64,000 nt of DNA from Acanthosepion esculentum (lineage: Eukaryota; Mollusca; Cephalopoda; Sepiida; Sepiidae): the NCBI GenBank assembly GCA_964036315.1, contig OZ038488.1, positions 66,397,142 to 66,461,141 of the forward strand, read 5' to 3'. Below, piece after piece: positions 46,082 to 59,246 of this stretch. The translations under genes and the position numbers were made by a program. The notes under the pieces were generated by a model that did no database searches, had not been told where the DNA came from, and worked only from the letters and a program-made list of their open reading frames with translations. How positions within the stretch are numbered: position 1 is the first letter of the stretch; each line of letters begins with the position of its first letter.

Positions 46082-46874
46082 AAACACTGGAAAGAATCCA
46101 AGTGAACACCGAAAGTCATGTGAAATTAATAAGTTAGAATATAATATTGAACATTAATTGTCCTTTATACATACATATATACATTTATAATACTAAGTTT
46201 ATTGAATTAGTGAAATAATTTAACCACCTTTGCCGTCATTGTCATAAAGTTTACATAAAATAAAATAAAATAAAATAATATTTACTTATACTCGATAAGA
46301 ATAAATAATTTTAAATACTGTAAGTAATCCTAATACATTTACTTGGTTTTTAACTAGAAGTATAGTATATCAAATATTAAAAATAACTTTTTAGAAAGGT
46401 GGATAAAACATATTCTAACCTAAACAGTCCCTCAAAATCTTTAAATATACAAATAGAAATAATACCATAAGAATTTTTGCCGTTAGAAATAAACCCAGAT
46501 GACATGAATTTAGCGGATGTCAGAATTTGTTAAAAGATACATCCCTACCCATCCCTAAACATAACCCCGCTTTCAAATGTAACTATTAACTGAGACAACG
46601 AAAATTAAAATTAAAAATTGAACCCTCTACCACCCCTTGTCTAGATGAATGGATTTATCGGTAACCTTGGAAACCCTCAAACTATGAATATTTCCTGTGC
46701 AACCGTAAATTTTTAAAAAGTAAGTTACTCCAAAATTCGCTTGATGAGGAAATGGAACTAATGTCTTTGGTTTAATAACAAAATTAAATTCAGGGGCTTT
46801 AGCTTCCATTTCTGAAACATGGTCATCACTGTGTAGCGGTAAAACCATATTTTAAATCTATTAATTTATAATAT
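46082..46874 (+). repeat. Right inverted arm of the Penelope-like structure
   Basis: 793 bp, inverted copy of 43609-44395. It begins AAACACTGGAAAGAATCCAA and ends TCTATTAATTTATAATAT. Near the outer end it carries TGAAACATGGTCATCACTGT and GTAGCGGTAAAACCATATTT. That motif also precedes TA tracts at about 3020 and 43300. Confidence 0.93.
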
Positions 46875-46975
46875 TAATGCTCTGTAAATTTAAATTTACA
46901 TAGAGCACTATTGTGTAAAAATAAAAATATCTATAAGAACACCGGATTTTATATCTTACTGTTCTTTCCTTTTTA

Positions 46976-47337
<362 letters not shown>

Positions 47338-47696
47338 TGAGAAACAACACACTCAATGTATTATTCGCTCACTGTAATGAGTGAGCATAATTTCAACTTA
47401 AGAATTGCTACTTTAATTAAGAGTAAGCAGTTTATGCAGACAAAAGTGTATAGAAAGTGCTTTGTTTACTAGATCATTCACAATAAACTTTTGTCCAGGT
47501 TTTGACAACATTTCACCTTTCTTAGTAGATCTTTTATTATCACAATGTGCGATACTTTATAAAAAAAAATTTAATGTTTAAAATTTCAGTCTCCCCACTC
47601 CTTTGGGCATATACGTAGTTACATCAATGTTAACTTCACTTTAGTCTAATGAAAGGATGAAACACATCACATGAAAAATTTTTCAACTTTGTCATT

Positions 47697-47697
<1 letters not shown>

Positions 47698-47746
<49 letters not shown>

Positions 47747-47807
47747 ACGACAAAAGGAAAACATTGATATTGTCCTTTTATAGATATATCTATCTGAAAT
47801 TTTACAC

Positions 47808-47864
<57 letters not shown>

Positions 47865-47870
47865 ACATAA
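47698..47870. repeat. Two (TA)n tracts with a short spacer
   Basis: TA tracts at about 47701-47743 and 47811-47851, the second passing into (CA)n. The spacer (AAAACATTGATATTGTCCTT, ATCTGAAATTTTACACATG) resembles 42850-42930 in inverted orientation, so it is a repeat end. Downstream 47860-47925 resembles 49060-49125. Confidence 0.8.
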
Positions 47871-48474
47871 TAACCAATTAGTCCATGAAGATTATTTTCT
47901 TTTGAATGCTTTCTGAAATAATTTTCTTTTCACCTTAAAATTGCCTGATGCTGTCTAATTGTGAAGTGAAAAATAGTTGTGTTGTTCTTAAATGATCTAT
48001 AAGATTGTCTTCAAACTCTATATTGACAAATTTGAACTCATTCCAAGAGTTTCATATTATGTGCGTAAATGTTTTGGTTATTTTTGCAATATTTCCTTGC
48101 TTCAAGTAACACTTTTATCAACACTGGATTTGCGTATGTCATTAATTTTAAAAAAACCTGAAGTTAGTAAACAAAACAAACCCAAAAACAAACCAACAAA
48201 GTAACCTGAAAACTTGTTCACAAAGTCGTATCTTCCTTTCAGATTTCTTTATTTGTAGAAAAATCTTTTTAACTATGTATTCATTCTCTAGTTTCCAAAA
48301 AATAGTGCTGGAAACTTTTGCATGTTTTTTATAATGCCTATGTCCTTTCAAAATGTAGGCAGTCAAAGCTCTCTACAGATTACATTTATTTATTACCTAT
48401 GAATTACAGTGGGTTCTTAAGAAAAATAGTGGTGTGGTTTTCTCTTGCCTTTTCCACAGGACTAAATTCAGAGA

Positions 48475-48665
48475 AGACCTTTTAGACTGGCTGAACACAA
48501 GGTTAGAAAGTTCAGTCTACCGTGCTATTTAACTCATATCTGTTGGAAAGAAGAGATGGTTTGATGCCCCTTTCCAAGGGGATAAATTCCAAAACAACAG
48601 ACTAGGCCAGAATTTGATCTCGGCTTGTCAATTACACATTAGTAGTGTTACCCACACAATAATAA
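48475..48665 (-). mobile_element. tRNA-derived SINE
   Basis: Reversed copy of the 9704 family: TGCTATTTAACTCATATCTG, CCCTTTCCAAGGGGATAAAT and the reversed B box CCAGAATTTGATCTCGGC. Confidence 0.62.
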
Positions 48666-49199
48666 AGAAATTTGAGAAATATTATATAAAAATTATAAGA
48701 CACCAATATATGTATAGGTATTGATACCAGAGGTTAGTGTTCAAGCCCAGGTAACGGCCAGGATTTCTAATGATGACGTTTTTAAAAAAAGTATTCTGCT
48801 TTTTGAAATTAAATTAATCTTTCATTCGCCAGTAGTTTAACATCGCCTGCAGAGACACATTTATGGTGTTGAAACATAACTGCCATTGTGTAGCGATTTT
48901 TAACATGTTTTAATATCCTAAAATAAATATTTAGCTCTATGTATTGAGCCCTCTTTTAAACTAAATTAAATGTTACATACAATGGAATAATATTCCATTT
49001 GTTCACATTTTATCTGGGTATATATATATATATATATATATACGTGCATGCACATACTGCATAATAGCCAATAAGCCATGAACTTCATTTTTATATAATG
49101 AAGATTATTTTCTTTTGAATGTTTATATAAATAACTGATATTCACACCATTGTTGCTTGGAGGATTCGTACAATACAATCTTTCTGCATTATTCTCTCT

Positions 49200-49400
49200 T
49201 GTTTGGCCTTGTTCTAGACTAAATTAAACTTAAACTTAGAATGTCTCCAAGACATCTACTGTCCTCCTGATTACTCTTTCTGTTCCTGCTCATTAGTAAT
49301 ATTTCTGTTTCTAATTCTTCCACACCCAGTAATCCCTTGTGTCTTAGTGGCTTTACTGCCTTACATGAGGTGGAATTGATTGAAAAAAAAAGAAAAAAAA
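49200..49400 (+). repeat. LINE 3' UTR fragment
   Basis: Matches the 3' UTR of the fragment at 40380-40695 (TGTCTTAGTGGCTTTACTGC, TTACATGAGGTGGAATTGAT, A-run). The coding part is missing. It ends about 300 bp before the leucine-zipper exon. Confidence 0.62.
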
Positions 49401-49695
49401 GCTTAATTCTTTTGCAAATATTTCAAGGCATGTTTTTGTTGCTGATTTACTCCAGTTACAGAAATAAAAAAAAAAATAATGAGCTGAAATACATTCATTA
49501 AAAATTACTTAAACAATTATCCTAAGTGAACTGATTTAAATTTTTTTTTTTTTTAAATTTTTCTTCTAAATCAAAATTTTCAAATATCGAAATCTATAAA
49601 CTTATCAATGGGCACTCTAAATATGGTTCACATTAGGTCTCCTGTACTCAGGGGACAACCCTTACCCAAAATTCTGACTCGTCTCCATATTGTAG

Positions 49696-49795
49696 CGGTG
49701 GAACATTGTCGGCAGATTCAGGCCGAGTGTAAGGCTCAACAGGAGGAGGCATGTGCTCTGCGGCAAGAGTTAGGTTCCTTGAATGAAGACATTGA
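49696..49795 (+). CDS. Mondo: Mondo-like gene, exon encoding leucine zipper
   Basis: This 100-base exon follows the acceptor TTGTAG and ends at the donor ATTGA/GTAAG. Two bases complete the split Ala codon, 32 codons follow, and two bases remain. The product begins AVEHCRQIQAECKAQQEEA and continues with ALRQELGSLNEDI. It aligns without gaps to the end of helix 2 and the zipper of Mondo proteins, which read like TAEYILMLQQER followed by LRDEIEELNAAI. Long runs of Glu, Gln and Lys with heptad Leu/Ile/Ala positions fit a coiled coil used for pairing with Mlx. The open frame extends upstream of 49696 with unrelated residues, and that part is intron. Confidence 0.87.
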
Positions 49796-50859
49796 GTAAG
49801 TCGTTTCTTCAGCATTCTATGAGTTCATTGTCCCAATTATCTCCCCTGCTACTGAAGCAGGGATATTTTTTGCCTCTGATCCTTTTTTTTTAATCTTTTT
49901 AAAAATATTTTTCTTATAAAGTATGTATTTTTAACGTTGTTTTTAATTATTGTTTTCAAAACAAGTTTTATCTGTCTTTATCATTTTTTTTTTTAATATA
50001 ACATTTTGCCCATTTTTGTTAAACTATTTTCTGTGCGTTAATATTTTTAGTTATTAGCAAAATTGCTAGTGTAATGAATGTTCTAAATTATTATTTATTT
50101 TTAATCAGTTGTCATGGAAAATTCAGTTATTTTTATAGAGAGAATATATAAATTTGTTAATTTTTTTTTTTTTTTTGCATTTTATTGGAGAATATTTTAC
50201 AAATTGTTCTTTTTTTATAAATAAGAATTACAAGTAGCTGGCAGTTTCAGATCCGTATTTTCACAGGAATTTTATTATTTAAATTAGAAAATCCTGTATA
50301 AATAGTTTACAATACTCAATTTAAAAAAAAAAAGGATAACATATACTATGCTATATAATACACACACATTAATTTTTATAATATAATAGATTTCTCTTAA
50401 AAGTGTAGAGCCTCTTTTTTATGAGAAAAAACATTTTCATCAAAGTCTTTACTGCTTGGGCCTACTCTCAACTTTTAACTCTCACCAGTTTAAAATTTTT
50501 AAGCAAATTTTTATTGCAAAATTAAAATATATCTAACGATAAGTGTTCAAACTGTAATCAATAAGCAACCAGGAATAATCGTGGAAAGGATCAATAAGCA
50601 ATCACCCTAATCATAGGAAGAGAATCTAAGAATTTTAAAAGAAAATTTTAAATAATTACGTTGATTGAAACATTTAATTTCTTGTTATCCAAATTCTTAT
50701 ATCTAAACTAGTTAAAACATAAAACGATAGAACGTATGTTATTGCTTAGGCAACCTGTGATATATTGTAAAATAACCTTATCTAATAAATAAGACTGGTT
50801 TAATTGAACACTATTGCTGATTTCCAAGTATCATCCAAACTCTGAACTCATTATTTGTA

Positions 50860-51530
50860 TTGCTTTTGTTGTTACTGCAATGTTTCAACCTATCCATTCT
50901 ACAGCCTTCTTCAGGTACACCACATAAGGAAAGAGAGGAATCACTTATCTACAGAAACTGTTGGCAAAAAGACATTGTTTATGTGTAATATATTTTTTAG
51001 CAAAATATGCTACACAGGTGCAAAAGAGGAACAAGTCAGTGGAACAAGAGCCTCCAGAAATGGTATATTTGGTTTGATGGAAGTAAATTTTTTTTCTCCC
51101 TATATTTGCTCCTGCTTGGCCCAAGTGGTGCTTGCCGCAAGATCATTTCTGTCCTCTTGAGGAACTGACTGACTGCAGAAACCAAAACTAATTAGCACAG
51201 GTGACACTGCTGTTGCATTTGAATAGCAGTGATTGTGCTGACTAATTTGAATGCCTTGAATAACTGTGAGAACTAAATGATACTGTTGTTCTGGTTTTGT
51301 TGACTGTGTGCACATAAAAAGCAAGAAGATTTGTGTGACAGGCTTTTATCGGTATGCAAACCTTTATCTGTCTGAAGAACCCTGATGATGCAGACTGTTG
51401 CAACAACAACAACAACAGGCAGTATTGTTCTCAGCAATTTGTGTATTACTGGTAGTTCCCCAATTATATATGGGAGTGTCTCTTTAGTTCCCTCTCGGCT
51501 GAGTAAAGTAAACTCCACTGATATTATTTA
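50860..51530 (-). repeat. Repeat-rich intronic segment
   Basis: At 50878-50915 the minus strand carries CCTGAAGAAGGCTGTAGAAT followed by GTTGAAACATTGC, the same repeat end as at 32602 and 32942. Near 51380-51415 there is CCTGATGATGCAGACTGTTG and a (CAA)n run. The open frames here have no recognisable domain. Confidence 0.5.
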
Positions 51531-51857
51531 TATACCTCTATGATAAATTAATGTATAGCACTTCCTTTAATTTTCTCATTTTTCAGTGATGTCCTTTATC
51601 TATTATTTGAACCACATTCCAAAGAGATATACTACGAGTTCATTTCCCTTTAGATATGGTTTGGCATACCAAACCATTGTACCTTTCAATTTTATATGGC
51701 TTTCTGATGTTCCTTGAGTCAGAAGAGTGTTTTTTTTTAATTTTTTATCTTTATTTTATTCTTTTACATATTTGCGTTTGATGCTATAAACACAATCATT
51801 TATGAAAGCTTTCTCTTATGAGAGACCAAACTTAAGTTGGTTGCAACAAGTGATAAG

Positions 51858-52110
51858 GTGCAGGTGGTGTAAAGGCTTGGAATGAGAATGTGGGGAATCG
51901 AATTCAAATTCCAGTTGAGATCGTTATATTCACTTTTGCACATATATTGTTGAGAAAGCTATTCCCCTCTCAGCTATGAGTTAAATAGTAGGGCAGACTG
52001 AACTCTCTAGCCATGGTTGGCAATCAGTATAGGAGAAGGACAACTCTGAATTCAAAACCATGTGTGTCCCAAGTGCGGCACATACTTCAACCATAACTAA
52101 GATCCATTCA
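51858..52110 (+). mobile_element. tRNA-derived SINE
   Basis: Copy of the 9704 family (GGTGGTGTAAAGGCTTGGAA, CGAATTCAAATTCCAG, GCTATGAGTTAAATAGTAGG, GGAGAAGGACAACTCTGAAT). The sequence after it, 52115-52290, is similar to 56400-56575 (ATGGAAATGAGCAAC, GAAACAGCTCTG), which suggests a second, unnamed repeat. Confidence 0.7.
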
Positions 52111-53232
52111 GCATAGTTGCAGTATAAACCACAGGTTGGCTCTGTGGCTGTTGAAAAAAAAAACACACACACACAAATGGGCCTGGGCAGGGCACCCATG
52201 GAAATGAGCAACTATACTGAAGTCACCTTGATTTACAGCATGCTTTCAAATGGAAACAGCTCTGATGATGATGCAAAGAGTGGTTGTACTATTGTAAACA
52301 CATATTTTGCAACAACAAAAAGCAATATAAAGAATTAGTTTTGTAGTCAAAATATTTCTTGGAATAAGAATGACACTTACGAAATTTGAATATCTCAAAA
52401 AATATTATTGTATTGTTTATTGGCAAAATTTAAACTAAATGCCATAATTTATTTAGAGACGGTTACTATTGATAAGTATATTTTTTTTTACTAAACCACT
52501 ATCATAGAGATATTTATATAAAATACATGAGAAAAACCCAGTAAAAAAAAAACAGCCTTTTATGCCAAAAGTGGACAAAATCCCTCATCTAAGAGTGTAG
52601 AAGAGTTCCTGCTGGGTGTTGGAGCATGCATTCATTTCAAATGATCATTCATAATTATGTATACATAAATGGAGCATGAAATAAGTGTATATATTGGATA
52701 TTGTGTTTATTGTCTCAATTTGACATTGGAATCTATATATTGGATATTGTGCATAATATCCAATATATATATTGGATATTATTATTATCTCTATTTGATA
52801 TTAAAATCTGAATTAAGTTCCTTGAATTTTCAAAGTTAAATTTGTTTCTTTATATATATGAGATTTATTTATTCATGAGACTGGGATTTTCTCCATTTTT
52901 GTGATAAAAGGCTGGGATTTTGTCCACTAGGTGGTTTTTGTCCTGTTAGCATTTATATCTGTAAGTGTACTATATATCATTATGTAGTATTATTCATAGG
53001 ATCTTTATAATATTAATGAGAGGGAAGTGTTTTAACTTTTAGACTCACAAAAAAACTGTATCAAAAGATGCTTTTTTCTATTGACACTGCTATTACTGTA
53101 TGCTACTTCAACTTCCTTGGCAATGTTTATTGTTTTAAAACGTTATGTTTGGAATTTTAATAACAACAAAAATGTTAAACACTATTTACTTGTTACATTG
53201 TTTTTTTCACAAGATTAATTTATAGTTAAAAG

Positions 53233-53531
53233 ATTATAAAAATATGTGAACCAACACAATGCAATACCATTTTATAAAGAAATTTATATGAAAATGAATT
53301 TTTTCATTCATAAAAATTTACAAAATTATAAAAATATGTGAACCAACACAATGCAATACCATTTTATAAAGAAATTTATATGAAAATGAATTTTTTCATT
53401 CATAAAAATTTACAAAATTATAAAAATATGTGAACCAACACAATGCAATACCATTTTATAAAGAAATTTATATGAAAATGAATTTTTTCATTCATAAAAA
53501 TTTACAAAATTATAAAAATATGTGAACCAAC
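53233..53531. repeat. 92-bp tandem repeat
   Basis: Three complete 92-bp units starting at 53233, 53325 and 53417, and a partial fourth from 53509. Each begins ATTATAAAAATATGTGAACC. The units look nearly identical. Confidence 0.93.
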
Positions 53532-54899
53532 TATGTGAGAACAAAATGTCGAATCATGTTTATTTCAATTTCTTGTTCTATAGTTCAGACCTTTTTTATT
53601 TTTTAAAGGTTTGTTTTCGTATTTCTTTACAATGAATGATGATGGTATATTGCATTGTAATTATTGTCCTGTCAATATAAAATTAATCTTGTAAATAAAC
53701 AATCTCGTAACTAAATAATGTTTTTTCTTATTAAAATTATGAACATAGCTTTTAAAAATAATAAACATTGTTGAGGAAATCGAGGTAGTATACACTATCA
53801 GTGTTGGGAGAAAAAAATCCTTTTGACACACCGTTTTTTTTGGGGGGGGGGGTCCCAGGGCCAGACTTTGCCAATTAGAGTACTAAAATGATGTGATTTG
53901 ATTAAAATAAAAATTATCAAATAGAGCAAAGAAATTATGGTATTTAGTTTAAATTATGCCAATAATATATAAATTATACCAATATTATATTTTTTGACAT
54001 TCACATTTCAAATTTTACTAAATTATTAAATTAAATAAATAGTTTGTTTCATTAAAATGATAATGAAAGCGAAACAAACCTTCTCGTTTGGAAAAAAAAA
54101 ATATGCATATAAGTAATTAATATTAGATTAATAAGAAAATGTCATCTTGTTTAGATTCCAAGGTAAAAAAAAAATTTTTTTTCCAATTAATTTAAAAATG
54201 CTTTCACATTTTTTAAATAGGATTTTAAGAACAAACGATTCTTAAAATGCGAATGAATTCAGTTTATAAGCAAAAAATAAACAAAAAGAATGTTAATCGT
54301 AGCTTTTAGGCAGAAAATATTTAAAGAGTATTTTTTTTTTTTCAACATTCATAGTTCATATTGTAGAATATAGTTCTAAAACAGGCAAATGAATGCTAAA
54401 TGTATAGAGGAGAAAAATGAGGCAGAAATAGAATATGTAGAGTAGTTGACCACGGTTAAATGTAATTGGCAAAAATGCCAAACAAAATTGACAAAATTTG
54501 CAAAAAGCAATAATGAGAAAGAAAAGAGGAGAACAGGGCAAACAATATATGCAAAGCAAAACAATAATAATAAGGCAAAAGCTTCGTAAACTAAGAATGG
54601 TGTTAACACACAAAAGGGGATACTGATATGTGATCAGAGTGTGCTGAATTCAAGACAAGAACAAATTTAAGTCCAACGAGACTGAGAAGATTCCTATCTT
54701 ATTGGTTAGAAAAAATCCCAGCATGCATCTGTGTGTTTTGTCTTATAAATTTGTGGAGTGGGGAAGTTTTTGCAAAAATTCCTATGCAACACTAGATAAC
54801 ATCTTCTGCCATCTTTGTTCCCCTTCACTCTAACATAAGAAAAACTGCCATTCAGTTTCTATCAGTCAAATATGTGTCTCTTTCTTTCTCTCTCTCTCT

Positions 54900-54900
54900 G

Positions 54901-54953
<53 letters not shown>
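54900..54953. repeat. (TA)n microsatellite
   Basis: About 50 bp of TA after a (CT)n run. Short TA and CTAT repeats follow at about 55195-55240. Confidence 0.9.
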
Positions 54954-54954
<1 letters not shown>

Positions 54955-55589
54955 CTACTTATTTATATACACATATCCCAATTCATTAACATATACTTTT
55001 GTTTCTGAAATATTAGTTATTGAAGCTATACTCCTTATGACAATTATTAATCGCTATTTATTTACTATTCAATATATATTATTCAATATTTATTTATTAT
55101 TCAACATACATTCTAATAAATTTATTAGTTTATTCTTCTCCCAGCAGGTGACAAATATCTAATTGTTTGTTTCTTGGCTTCAGGTTACGTTTCTATATCT
55201 ATATCTATCTATCTCTCTCTATATATATATATATATCTCGCTCACTCTATATACTTATATACTAATGCATCTTTATTCCAGATGGGTTATACTTGTTGTT
55301 GCTTAAATATACCTACATATTTGCATACACCACACATATATGTACTACTTATATATATACATATGTAGAAATTACTGGTCCAGAATAAGATCTCACCAAT
55401 ATAATTTAGTCGAAATAAGTGCTGAATTATCTAACTCTAATATTTGTCATTTTTATGCTAAACTGTAATTTAGGTTCCAAATTATAATTCCTCACATCAA
55501 CTAAAGATGGCTAAAATCTCTGGTTTGAGAGATAGGGAATACAAATAGGGGCTATTTTGAAGCCCGGCCTAAAGATTTTTTTTACTGAG

Positions 55590-55800
55590 TATCGGCTTGC
55601 ATGGATGTGCAGGCTCAGAACTCAAAATCAGCAGGCCTATGGCATTCACTTTTGCTCAAATAACCTTGTGACAGTTATGAATACTTTTCTTCTCACCCCA
55701 TCTGTTGGGTAGATTTGACTCTCCAGCTTGTCCTATACTTGAGCTTAAACTAAGATTAGCCCAACATAGTTGACTATTAACCAATGATTTCAGGGCTGTT
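55590..55800 (+). mobile_element. tRNA-derived SINE, degenerate
   Basis: Weak copy of the 9704 family: CACTTTTGCTCAAATAACCT, GAATACTTTTCTTCTCACCC, GGGTAGATTTGACTCTCCAG. The head is poorly preserved. Confidence 0.45.
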
Positions 55801-57892
55801 GCAAGTGTCTTGTGTCCCCACTCCCACCAAACATCTGATATGGGCCCAGCCCCAAATCTCTGATATAGGGTCTTCCCATTCTACTACATCTCAATTTTCA
55901 TAATGCAATATTCATATAAAATAAAAAAAGATATTTTAACCTAATTAGGTACAGTAATTGATAATATGCAAAATAGGTGAACAATTCAACTAGAAAAATT
56001 GAAAATAAATACAATGTATCTAAATACAAATTAGAAACATGTCATAATAGATCATTCCATCTTAAATAAATCAACAATTTTTTGCAGCAATTTTTAAAAT
56101 CAATTTGAGATTTTCCTTGTTAAAAAGTTGAAGAATTTTAACATATTCTACATTATGGATGAAAAATAGTGAATTTTATAAAGTGTTTTTTTTTTAGACT
56201 TAGCACGAGCAAAACCAATTCATAGATTTGGAAGAAAAAAAGATCCCAGAATGACGTCAAAATCTTCAAAAGTTTTTCATCCTTTAATAATCAGTTGTAC
56301 TTAGTTTATAATGTATATAAATGTAGGTAGAGGAAAGCAAATGTTGATAAAATAGTGAAGTTTACAAAGCACTGACCAGAGCATTCAATCAGGGGTTTGA
56401 GGGGTAGTATGCACTGGCTCTGACTGGTTGTCTTTGTGTTGAAAAAAAACAAACAAATGTGTCCGAGCAGGTGGGCATGCTTGGAAATGAGCAGCCATGC
56501 TGAAGATAAGAAATCATGGCAAATTGCAATGTGCCTTCAAATTGAAACGGCTCTGGTGATTGGCTTTCATTGTTATTCTGATCATCAAATTAAGGAAGTG
56601 CTTATGTAAATTTTTCACTCTTCACTCATTCTTGACAATAATCTTCTGCATTCTTTTGTCTTGTTTTATGAACTCACAATAAATGAAACCTACCATATTC
56701 CACCAACTGATCACCGAAGCATTACATGACTGGAGCTTTGGTTTAGATGTTGACACACATTTTTCATTGTGAATCCAATATTTTTTTTTCCCCAAAAAGA
56801 TAAAACAATTAGTTTTACAATTAACTTTTGTCAATAATGAAGATTAACAAACTTTATTAACAAATAACTTTTAATTTTTGTTACATTTGGATAGGCTTTT
56901 ATTTTCTAACTTCTACAATGCAACATTACTTTTCAAAGAACCTAATATATTTCTTTAATCTCCCAGAATTAAATACATAAAATTGTTAAGACAACTTGCA
57001 TAAAACCTTAGGGTCTTTGACTGGAAAAAAAAAAGGGGGATAAAAAAATAATCACCTAGCCTCATGAACAGTAAAAAAACAAGGTAATCACCATTTCATA
57101 TTCAATCCATTCTGACCTTGCTTAGCAATGTATATGCAATATATATATTTTCTAAAAAAGTAAGAAAAAGAAGTCCACTTATATATAATTCACACACACA
57201 AACATCTATACATAGTTATACTACTTTTATTTGTAGAATATTATCATTTTAGTCATATTTGGTAACAAGACTGTTTCTTTACACAATTTTTGCATTTAGA
57301 TATTTTTCCCCAAATCTGTCAATGTTTATGAAACCTATATAATCACAGGTGGAATTTGTTAAACAAATATATCAAGATTTTCTTTTATTCAAATGTATAC
57401 ACCATTTAATTTATTGTGATGAATATAACACTGCAAATACTGAAAGCATGTATTAGAATTAAGCACAATTTCCATAGTTCATTTTTACATGAGAATAATT
57501 AGAATATTAAAGAAAATGATCCTTTAATAATTGTGTTCTGCTTAAAAACTCATACAACTTCACAGGCATGTCTAGAATGTGAAAAAACAAAGCAGATTTT
57601 AATTCCTCTCACAGAAGAATTTATAATAGCCCACTTTTGCTGAGAGTTTGGTTTAATTTAAGAAGGTAGGGTTTGTTTACAAGGCCATAAATGAATGAAA
57701 ATTACCAGAGTAACATTTGTGGAATTTGGTGGTTTAACCACAAATTTTTTAACCCCAAATGAATTAGAATTTTTTATTTTATTTATTTTTTTAAGAATAA
57801 GTTTTGCACTCATTTTGTTTTGCTGTGCATTGAAAACTCTGAAAAAGAATTAATGTTCATGAATTAATGCAAACATTACTGAGAGAATTGGG

Positions 57893-57896
<4 letters not shown>

Positions 57897-57948
<52 letters not shown>
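57897..57948. repeat. (TA)n microsatellite
   Basis: About 50 bp of TA. Confidence 0.92.
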
Positions 57949-57950
<2 letters not shown>

Positions 57951-58175
57951 TGATAGGCCTGTGCAAGAACATCATGCAAGGCACCATTGAAGGTGGATGT
58001 AGGAAATGACATCATTGCAAAAACTGGTTGTACAATGTCAAACAATGGACAAATATGACTATACCAGAATTGCTGATGGCTGCCATTGATAGGCCATTGT
58101 GGAGGAGATTCAGTGTGGCTTCTGCATTTGGATCCCCCCTATGATTACAAAAGTCAAGAGGATGATGATGATATA

Positions 58176-58375
58176 TGATAAGTTCACCTATCATCCAAGT
58201 CACGCAGCTGTCTGGTCTTTTGAACAGGAGTAGTGGTGTATCCCTTGTTCTCCTTTTAGGACTGGGTTTCTGGTTTCTTCTAAATACTACTTCATTCTCT
58301 TTCACTGCCATTGCTCATTGCATCTTAGTGACATTGTCACCTTGCTTGGGATAAATTGATTAAAAAGAGAAAAAA
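58176..58375 (+). mobile_element. SINE with LINE-like 3' tail
   Basis: Copy of the 7466 family: GATAAGTTCACCTATCATCC, TTTTGAACAGGAGTAGTGG, tail TCACCTTGCTTGGGATAAAT and ATTAAAAAG. Confidence 0.72.
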
Positions 58376-58852
58376 CATCAAAAATTAGGCAAAAAAGGAT
58401 TGTCAGCAATCAGTAATTAATGCAAGCATTGTTGACAGAAAATGGCTATTATATTTATAATATAAATTTATTATTAATGTTTCTTTCCTATAGAAATGCA
58501 TTGTAAATGATTTTACTATAGAAATCACTTAGAATGAAAAAGAAAACTAATATCAATAGCCAGGAATTAATGCAGAAATTTACTGAGAGAATAAGTGCAT
58601 ATGCACTCATTATTCATTTTTTAAGCTTTGGAGATTAAAATATCTGAATGGATGCATAATGTCTTGTTATCAAAAGTTTCAAATGTCAGTTTATAGATTT
58701 TTTTTTTTTAAATTTTAAATGCTTGGAATTATGTTTAATTTTATTATTACTATTATTTTATTTATTTTTCTAATGTTCATTTTTCATTTAAAAGAAAAAC
58801 AATCAACTCATCCCTCATTTTATTTTCTTATTGTAGGTTTTCAAACATATTT

Positions 58853-58856
<4 letters not shown>

Positions 58857-58888
<32 letters not shown>
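58857..58888. repeat. (TA)n microsatellite upstream of the Mondo exon
   Basis: About 32 bp of TA ending 57 bases before the acceptor at 58944-58945. Confidence 0.9.
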
Positions 58889-58893
<5 letters not shown>

Positions 58894-58945
58894 GAAAGAG
58901 AAAAGTTTTTGAACCATTATTTAATTATATTGCTTGTCATTGTAG

Positions 58946-59069
58946 GAAACTACAGGCCCAGTTGCCTGATTCTGGAGTGGATCGAGTCCATCGGCCTCGA
59001 GCCAACTTGAAAGACATGTTTGATGAATACATCACAAAGCGAACCAAAGAAAACTGGAAATTTTCTTTT
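58946..59069 (+). CDS. Mondo: Mondo-like gene, exon with zipper end and start of C-terminal localisation domain
   Basis: This 124-base exon follows the acceptor ATTGTAG. One base completes a Glu codon and 41 codons follow. The first part (KLQAQLPDSGV) matches the QQQLPATGV segment of Mondo proteins. The second part contains NLKDMFDEYITKRTKENWKF, which matches the start of the Mondo/Mlx dimerisation and cytoplasmic localisation domain (DMFDEYVKTRTLQNWKF). This is the segment that separates Mondo from other bHLH-zip families. The donor is placed at TTT/GTATCC, which is weak. It is the only GT before the homology ends and a stop appears, so the exact 3' edge is less certain. The rest of the domain (the segment equivalent to FSIIIKPLFESF) was not found in the remaining 4.9 kb. 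Confidence 0.85.
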
Positions 59070-59246
59070 GTATCCTTCCATTATAGATAATCTTAAAAAC
59101 CAGAAACATTGGACATCATATACTTTTTGTCTGTAAATACTCATGCATAGGGAGTATTTAAGATTTTTGTAAGTATTGCTGAAGAGGAACTATTTTTACT
59201 GTTATTTTTTGCTTTGATGTTTTTCTTGAATATAATTCTTTAATAA

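Larger units (their letters stand above)
49796..58945 (+). other. Mondo-like gene, intron of about 9.2 kb
   Basis: The intron runs from GTAAG at 49796 to AG at 58944-58945, in phase 2. It contains SINE copies near 51860, 55600 and 58180, a 92-bp tandem repeat at 53233 and TA tracts. The stretches 49810-50850, 52340-53200, 53540-54880 and 55860-57890 show no recognisable element apart from homopolymer runs. Confidence 0.78.
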
